From Anisakis pegreffii (taxonomy: Eukaryota; Nematoda; Chromadorea; Rhabditida; Anisakidae): 64,000 nucleotides of DNA. The stretch covers positions 23,108 through 87,107 of the forward strand of contig JAPYMA010002544.1 of assembly GCA_035041965.1 (NCBI GenBank), read 5' to 3'. The notes under the pieces were generated by a model. It did no database searches, was not told the DNA's origin, and worked only from the letters and a program-made list of their open reading frames with translations. Positions 52,701 to 64,000 of this stretch are shown one piece after another (position 1 is the first letter of the stretch; each line of letters opens with the position of its first letter). Made by a program: the position numbers and the translations under genes.

Positions 52701-53940
52701 ACGCTGTTCTGGAGTGTTTGTGTTTGTGCAATGAAGCACTCATTTTCAATGGGCATTGAACCGCAAGCAACAAGCAAATTCGAAAAGTTTTGTAAGAAAA
52801 ACCGAAGTGAGAAGGTGAAACAACACCAAAATCGTTGATTCACAGGGAAGTACTCATGAAGAACATTATTCAGTTATCGTCAGAGGAGAATAACGCGAAC
52901 ATCACCATCGAATATGAATGTAAAGTATAATGTTCGAGAGCTTACTTGGACGGCAACTGCCATTGGGATGGCAGCACAATGAATTCGCCCCATCTCTTCA
53001 GCAATTGCTATATTATAGCTAAAATCCAATCCTAATCCACCATAGTCTAGAAATAATAGTTGCAAATTTTATGTGGTGCGTTGATTTTCTGATAGGAATT
53101 AAGGGAAATTTGAACTGAGAATTAATGAATCGGAAAATTTCTCCACTTTCAAGATGCGGTTGACGAGAAAATTATTTGTATCCAGTTCAGCTGAAGAGGA
53201 GAGTGAGTAAATTATGGTATCATCAAGAGAACATTACCAGTTGGTTTATTGACACCAAGTACACCGAGTTGGCCAAGTTTTTTGAAAACTTTTTTTGCTG
53301 GAAATAATTTTCTCGCTTCCCATTCGTCAACATTCGGGTTAATTTCCTTATCGATCAGCTACAAACAATCGGTCTCAAACAAACATTTGAGCAAATTGGA
53401 TGAAGTGTGATGATAAGTTTGTGATTTTTGTGTTCGGCATTACATTTGTGTACCATTAGAGCAGGTGTTTGCACATTACAATAAAAATGGCAAATTGACC
53501 TCTATACAGTCATTCTGGAGGTTGAGCGCATCCGTTTTTAATTCATTTGAACGGGTTTTAACCGAAGAAGAACAAAACGAAAAACTCGTTCATGGAACGT
53601 TTTTACGCATGTTCGAATTTTACTTTCGTTGTCAACGATGATGAAATTTGAATGCAATTGTCAATGAGAAACAAAAGACTTTGTCAGTTTTATGCACCTT
53701 TTGCAGAGTTAAAGAGAGAATAACGCTGAACAGCGTCTTGTTTAAATGAGTTATGATATGAATAAGCGCCAGTCAATGCCTCTGCAAAGTGCCCATTCTG
53801 TGTATGTGTAAAATGTCAATTTTGCTTAGAATACTTTGAGTAGCAACCTTGCCGAGCGTACGTCGGAACTGCAGATGTCTTGGGCCATACAGAACATGTT
53901 GTGTGATTTGTGGTGCCAGTTTTGGTGAAACAGCTGGCAT
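49784..53940 (-). CDS. Acyl-CoA dehydrogenase family protein, 9 exons, complete
   Basis: FAD-dependent alpha,beta-dehydrogenation of an acyl-CoA; the exact chain substrate cannot be read from sequence. Exons: 53940-53848, 53358-53238, 53046-52946, 52680-52545, 52381-52211, 51774-51601, 50634-50546, 50371-50201, 49921-49784; total 1194 nt, 397 aa, the usual length, and all phases agree. Seen: YGGLGLDFSY and IAEEMG in the N-terminal helical domain, GVSEACAGSDVA and IIN-GSKQWITNG in the beta domain, LGMHSSDTAEIYFDSVRVP, then FQDERL, VFGRSVLDNQVVHYRLAELQTE and the C-terminal WGGNGYTWDNPVNRYHRDFR. The usual medium-chain catalytic Glu position near the C-terminus reads SIAAGCDEV, so the base is more likely the Glu of QDER (about residue 258), as in isovaleryl/long-chain types. 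No mitochondrial targeting extension is evident at the chosen start (ATG 53940). Intron 50545-50372 has a GC donor. Confidence 0.94.
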
Positions 53941-55263
53941 ACCGCTTCAGTCGTGTTGTTAGGTAACGAGAGAAGCTGAATTATTGTTGATTTCGATAGA
54001 TTATCATTTAATTAATCAACGTTTAATCAAAGTTAATCAATTCATCATTCGACTATTTTTAACATCGTAAAAATATGCTCAAGTGATGCATAATTATGAA
54101 AGAAAAACAAACAATTGATACGCGATAATCATGAGATCACGAAACGACGGACTTATAGTCAGCTATTGATATAAGGGGAAATGTTCTCGAATCATCACAG
54201 TTTACATTTTGCTACAATTCATTACAATTCGATCATAAGAAATTCCGATTGAAGTGGTACATGCAGTAAGAAAAGAATTAACATTTACTGAACAAATTAG
54301 CGAAGATGGTAACGAAGAAGCAACGAAATGCACAAATGTTTCCGCATTTAGCAAAAAGACGAATACGCATGGATCAAAATAACCTCTGTGGTGATCACTG
54401 GTTGAGTTCAACTCAGATGAAATATTTTAAGATAAAGACATTTGACAAAGAATACTCGAATAAGAACGACTCATTGAATAGAAAAGAATAAACTGCTGAA
54501 CGAAGAAGGTCGGTAAGATGAACAATGAAACTGCAACGAACTGCAAATGAATTAATTCCACTAAAAAACGAATGTATCAGATTGATCAATCGAAAGTTTC
54601 GAAGTGTTTAAACGAGAAAGACGAATGAACGTTGCAAGGCCGAGTTGTCAGTGGAATAGAATCTGGTTTTCGATTGATATCCTCATTAGAACTACTGTCG
54701 TCTTTCTTTCGTTCATTTAGTCGCCGAATGCCCTACAAATGCCATCCAAAACACATACAAATAGTACATGAAAGACATTTCACAAGACATTACGAAATAA
54801 ATATTGTGACATTATGAGATTATTGTTGTCATTATTGTGAGTACAATTAAGGTAGTCCTTAATAAAGATGTATTTATCTCTGTAAACAACATAAACATAA
54901 CACACATATTCTATCTCACCTCATACATCTACATTCCGCATCCATATACAAATTCTATGACATTCGATTGAAAGGGAACCTGAGCAGCAAACAATTATTA
55001 TAATAGACGGATCTATAGATGACCTTGACTGAACAATTCGAAATGAACGTAATTTATCAAAAAATTCATAAAAGACTTATGACGAAATTGTATTTGAATA
55101 AAAGAAAACACAAAGATATTGAACTGATATCCATGACCAATCGAATTTATCATAATCTTTCTCAAAATATGAATGTATGCTAATTGACGACATGGTTTAA
55201 GTGTATAAATGAGGACTGAAACGTGATTTGTTTCATTGTTATTATTTGAGTTGATGGTGGGCG
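53941..55263. other. Divergent intergenic region between dehydrogenase and kinase
   Basis: About 1.3 kb that should contain both promoters or a missing upstream part of the kinase. I looked here for an SH2 domain (W..G..R...E..L, FLVR) in all forward frames and found none. No RNA gene or repeat was noted. Confidence 0.5.
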
Positions 55264-59251
<3,988 letters not shown>

Positions 59252-59465
59252 CACCCAATTAACTTAATTATTATTTCATAAAATCACTACTACTACTACC
59301 ATTATTCAATTTCAATGTCATATTCATTCACACTCACGTGCATAATTCATTAAATTGACGTTCCAAAGAAATTGCAAAGTTACCTTGATTCCTTATAACG
59401 TAAGCTACTGCACTGATGCTGAGGTCACTTCCAGATAGATACTGCACTAGTTGATAGTAACTGTA

Positions 59466-59760
59466 TTAGTGACAATAATAAAAATAATAGAAATGATGAT
59501 AATAATACTAATAACAATAATAATAATAAATAATAGCAATAACAATAATAACAGTAATAATAATAGCAACATATAATAACAACAGTATTAATAATAATAA
59601 TAATAATATTAATAAAAATAATAATATTAATCCTAACAATAATAATAAATAATAACAGATAGTAATCAGTAGTAAGAATAATAGCAACACAATAATAATA
59701 ATAATAACAATAATAATAATAATAATAACAGCATTAATAATAACAATAATATTAATAATG

Positions 59761-59799
<39 letters not shown>

Positions 59800-59806
59800 T
59801 CAAAAA
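59466..59806. repeat. AAT/ATA trinucleotide-rich low-complexity tract
   Basis: About 340 bp of interrupted (AAT)n with occasional AAC and AGC units. The poly-Leu frames on the opposite strand are artefacts. Confidence 0.95.
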
Positions 59807-60052
59807 GTTTAGTAATTTCATGACCAAAGGTAATTTATCAGGATTTGCAATTACTGACATAGTCATCCGCTTGCTATTTCTATTTCTTAAATGCGCTTAC
59901 TCCATACCGCTTGCATTAAAAGGATTTTTCGACCAAATATATAGGTCTTTTTTCAGAAGAATTGCTTTCTATGTTTCGTATGTATTCTTGAGCCATAAAC
60001 CAAGCCGATACTCGTGTTTGACAATGTTCAGAACAATTCATATGTGAATAAT

Positions 60053-60580
60053 TTATATCATTCGTTTGAAACTGAATGTCAGATCATTTCCCTTCGTATC
60101 GTTCCGTGTCTTTATGTCATTAAAAACTTTTTCATCCCATTCAAAACGGGTACTTTGTTCCGCCTTATTACAGCGATTGATATTCACCATCACGGGTACT
60201 TTTTGGTGTGCTGCTGGGCAATGTGGGATGAGTTCGACGAGGTCGGAATTCATAGTTTGAGTTTGAATGCACGCGATTGTCTAACAAAATTTAGGAAATC
60301 TGTTATCCAGTCGCATAATTTCAGTAATATGCACATCAGCTACCGCTTTCAGTGAGGTTATTTTATGGCTCAGGAATATGTGCGAGATATGTCTGTTTAT
60401 TCCGTTCATCATCTTAGTTGTGTCTTCGAAACCAGGAAATTGTTTCTTTTCACATGTATTCCTGAATATCAGTGAGATCTCCGTCTCCTTTACTTCGGTT
60501 GCGTCCTGAAAATCGCTTGTGTTTTTATGCATATGAAGCGTGAGCTCCGCTCCACGAATGAAAATGGTGGGTTGGGACAA
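60053..60580 (-). pseudogene. Possible decayed or unassigned coding region
   Basis: Two consecutive - strand frames (60580-60281, 99 codons, and 60253-60053, 66 codons) have balanced composition with Cys, Trp, Pro and charged residues, unlike the AT-driven frames around them. A stop and 27 nt separate them. A gttaga donor precedes the first stop, but there is no clear acceptor before the second frame. The family is not recognised; it could be a multi-exon gene rather than a pseudogene. Confidence 0.25.
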
Positions 60581-61704
60581 TTTTCACAACTACCTTGAAG
60601 CATTGCAAAGTCTCATTTGGAAAAGTATCGTTATGGTCATTTGGATTTGTTGATGCTTGTCCTTGTGACGTCTCTGTTAACGCAATACAGCAGTCGAGTG
60701 ATTCGATTCCTACGCTCCATTAGTTCTCTTATTCTGATCCGTTCGTAATCCTTCCTCAACTCCTTGACATGCGGACATTCTTCAGATTCTCATTGACGTT
60801 CCAAATTTTTGCAGTGGCTCAAATTTTAAAAACGCATTAACTTTTAAACAGTTGTTGTTAACATGCAAAATAAAATATCCTTACTCGTTCAGTTATCTCC
60901 GATGTACGAATTCTAAAAGTTTGAGACTGAAGAAATCTTCGCTGTTAGCTGTTTTGTTGCCTACCAATCTATCATTGCCTAACCTATTCTATAAATACTT
61001 ATTGAACCCATTGTTTCTTTAAAACCACCAGCAAAAAAATCTGGTTTTTCGACGATAATATGAATTTTATGATGATTCTGTGGTTGAAAAGTATGAGATC
61101 CATTCCGCCATTCGATTTTCACTTCTAACGCTATGCCATTCCATTGCTGTGGTCTTGGAACCTGCTCTTCACTTCAGTCTCTAATCATGTGCTGTGTCCT
61201 GGAATTATCTCTTTAAGGAAGCTTTTATGTGAAGACATTCTTGATTGTACAATCGTGCACAAGTTGATTAATTCACTTTGCTAGATATCATTGTCGGTAT
61301 TTGCCGTGTAAAATGCCATCCTTGCAGTCTGAATCTGAAAATATCTCTCGACATTCTGAAGAATGTTTTTCATAAGTGTGCCTCATTTGCTTAATGTTCT
61401 TATCATTGCAGAACGAATGAAGAAGAACGAAGAAAACGAAGACTCCGGTTCGTCGAACAGATTATAAAGTTGGTATTTTTTAGTTTTTCAAAGTTTTTAA
61501 TATTTTGATTGTATGGATTACAGATGTATCGCAGTGTTATAAAACTTCATTTGATTATATCTAGGTATGAAGCAATCATCATATAATGCAGAGATGTTGT
61601 AAAATCATGCTACAATATGATTTTTTTCATTATTTGCAGTTAAAATATGAATTTTATATTCCATTAACGTCATTATATGCTATCATATCAAATAGTAATT
61701 GAAG

Positions 61705-61893
61705 TCAAATTTATATTACCTGGATTACCTGGATTGGCCAGGCTATCAAACGTTTGTAACGTTGCTGGCCACAATGCTCGCGTTTCCGTTCGCACTGTTT
61801 TAGCCTTGATTGTAGCCACCCCGCTGGCTAGGCGAGCAGGCCAAGTGAGTACAACCGAGTATTTAATTAGTTGCCGTGAATACTTTGCACAAT
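61705..61893 (-). other. GC-rich island, possible exon
   Basis: A sharply GC-richer block in AT-rich surroundings. The - strand frame includes TWPARLASGVATIKAKTV and TRALWPATLQTFDSLANP, then meets a tandem pair of 9-bp aatccaggt units whose gtaat could act as a donor. The + strand also has a frame ending at a gtgagtac donor (61836). It is not assignable. Confidence 0.25.
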
Positions 61894-62019
61894 TAAACGT
61901 AGCCAAATATCAATCCAATAAATATTCATAAGTCTACAAAATAAGCATTCCGCCGATCGCTAACCGCGATCAACAAAACAACCGCTCGATGTGTAAGTAA
62001 CAAAGTAACAATCCCAAAT

Positions 62020-64000
62020 TTACTATTAACATTTATTTTAATGATTATTATAATATTCAATAATGCTTTAAAAATAATAATATTTATTAATAATATTTAT
62101 ATTAATATTTAATTTATTAACAATAATTAATATTTATAAATTTATCATTTATTATTAATTCATTATTTATTTTATTTTATTTTAAATTATTATTTATATT
62201 TTTAACTATTATCTATATTATTTATTTGATTATTTTATTTTAAATTATTATTTATTTTATTTTAAATTATTAATATTTTCAATTATATAATTTAATAAAA
62301 ATAATTAATAATATTTTAATATTTAATAATAATATTTAATAATATTTATATTATTATTTAATTTGTTAGCAGTAATTAATGTTTATTAATTTATTATTTA
62401 ATATCAGTTCAATATATATTTTATTATTTTACTTTAAATTATTAATATTTTTAATTTTTAATATTTAATAATAATATTTAATAATATTTTAATATTTAAT
62501 AATAATAATATTTAATAATATTTATATTAATATGTAATTTATTAACAATAATTAATATTTATTACTTTATTATTTATTGTTAATTCATTATTTATTTTAT
62601 TGTTTTATTTTAAATTATTATTTATATTTCAGATTATTATTTATATTATTTATTTCATTATTTCATTTTAAATTATTAATATTTTAAATTATCAATATTT
62701 CTATAATAATAATATTTAATAATACTTTGTTATTTAATAACAGTAATATTTAATAATAATATTTATATTAATATTTAATTTATTAACAGTAATTAATATT
62801 TATTAATTTATTATTTTCTATTAATTCATTATTTATTTCATTATTTTATTTTGAATTATTTTTTATATTTTAAATTAGTACTTTATTTTAAATTATTAAT
62901 ATTATTAATTATTAATATATAATAATAATATTTAATAATATTTTATTATTTAATAATAATAATTATTATTATTTACATTAATATTTAATTTATTAACAAT
63001 TAATTTTTAAATTATTAATATTATTAATTATTAATGTATAATAATAATATTTGATGATATTCTATTATTTAATAATAATAATATTTATTAATATTTATAT
63101 TAATATTTAATTTATTAACAATATTTAATATTTATTAATTTATTGTTTGTTTTATTATTTTATTTTAAATTATTATTTATATTATTTATTTTACTATTTT
63201 ATTTTAAATTATTATTTATATTATTTATTTTACTATTTTTTAACTCATTAATATTTTAATTATTAACATTTGATAATGATAATATTTAATATTTTTTCAA
63301 TATTTAATGATAATAATATTTAGTGGTTTTGTTGATGTTAATATTTAATTTATTAACAATAATTAATATTTTTAAATTTATTATTTATTATTATTTCATT
63401 ATTTATTTTATTATTTTATTTTAAACTATTGTTGATATTTTAAATTATTATTTATATTGTTTATTTTATTGTTTTGTTTTAGATTATTAATGTTTTTTTA
63501 ATATTTAATGGTAATAATATTTAATAATATTTCAATATTTAATAATTATAATATTTACTAATATTTATATTATTATTTAATTTTTTAACGATAATTAATA
63601 TTTATTAATTTATTATTGATTCATTATTTATTTTATTGTTTTATTTTGAATCATTATTTATACTTTTAATTATTATTTATATTGCTTATTTTATTATTAT
63701 ATTTTAAATTATTAGTATTTTTAATTATCGGTATATAATTAATGATAATAATAATAATAGTATTCAGTAATATTTTAATATTTAATAATAATGTTTAATA
63801 ACAATATATTAATATTTGATTTATTGACAGTATTAATATTTATTATTTTATTATTTATTATTAATTCATTACATGTTTTATTATTTTATTAGAAATTATT
63901 ATTTATATTATTTAATTTATTACTTTATTTTAAATTATTAATATTTTAAATTTTTAATATTCCATAATAATATTTAATAATATTTTAATATTTAATAATA
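62020..64000. repeat. Degenerate AT satellite, about 240-bp period, open at the window end
   Basis: Almost pure A/T. A marker phrase (atttaatttattaacaataa and variants) recurs near 62107, 62356, 62532, 62773, 62983, 63105, 63343, 63575 and 63814, giving spacings of about 249, 176, 241, 210, 122, 238, 232 and 239. The common spacing implies a diverged tandem unit of about 240 bp with some shortened copies, itself built of TTTA/TTAA-rich subrepeats. Confidence 0.88.

Larger units (their letters stand above)
59807..62019. other. Intergenic with scattered coding-like scraps
   Basis: No family is recognised. On the - strand several short frames have protein-like composition: about 61420-61310, 60790-60640, 60580-60281 and 60253-60053. 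Stops separate them and I could not place convincing splice junctions between all of them. They may be exons of an unrecognised gene or fragments of a decayed one. Confidence 0.45.

Noticed and set aside
59508..59866. Leu-rich membrane-like - strand frames
   Set aside because: Translation of an (AAT)n-type repeat; not a real membrane protein.

Overview
This window is AT-rich eukaryotic genomic DNA. It carries five recognisable multi-exon protein genes separated by AT-rich, repeat-bearing intergenic sequence. Exon-intron structure points to a nematode: most introns end in (t)ttcag, introns are short to moderate, and the genes are a short-tailed SPT6, a neuropathy-target-esterase-like lipase, an RDL/UNC-49-like Cys-loop channel, an acyl-CoA dehydrogenase and a small Fer-like tyrosine kinase of the type expanded in nematodes. 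I cannot name the species. No ordinary gene is intact as a single ORF. I assembled the gene models by hand from splice signals, reading-phase bookkeeping and remembered family alignments.

Layout. 1-3.2 kb: no convincing gene. 3.2/5.3-17.2 kb, + strand: NTE/PNPLA6-type phospholipase, 27 exons, with an N-terminal membrane segment, three cyclic-nucleotide-binding-like domains and a patatin catalytic domain. 17.2-20.5 kb: intergenic, with a duplicated 105-bp block. 20.5-30.6 kb, - strand: SPT6 transcription elongation factor, 31 exons, about 1509 residues, convergent with the NTE gene. 33.0-39.2 kb (possibly 40.0), - strand: GABA-A-type Cys-loop ion-channel subunit, 12 exons seen. 40-49.8 kb: a long gene-poor gap holding a 46-bp-arm hairpin, a 200-bp direct duplication, a GCGCCTTATA-type MITE and two GC-richer open stretches that may be orphan exons. 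49.8-53.9 kb, - strand: complete acyl-CoA dehydrogenase, 9 exons, 397 residues. 55.3-59.25 kb, + strand: divergently transcribed tyrosine kinase with an exon-rich C-terminal tail. 59.5-59.8 kb: trinucleotide-type repeat. 60-61.9 kb: coding-like scraps I cannot assign. 62.0-64.0 kb: extremely AT-rich degenerate satellite with a period of about 240 bp that runs off the window.

The five genes are not functionally linked: membrane phospholipid turnover, chromatin/transcription, inhibitory neurotransmission, fatty or branched acyl-CoA oxidation, and signalling. I see no operon, CRISPR, toxin or defence locus, and nothing that looks like a new multi-gene system. The most checkable unusual points are two GC-AG introns confirmed by phase, a kinase with no activation-loop tyrosine and no visible SH2 domain, a channel with Gln in place of the usual Pro before M2, several long hairpins or foldback elements, and unassigned coding-like segments on the - strand.
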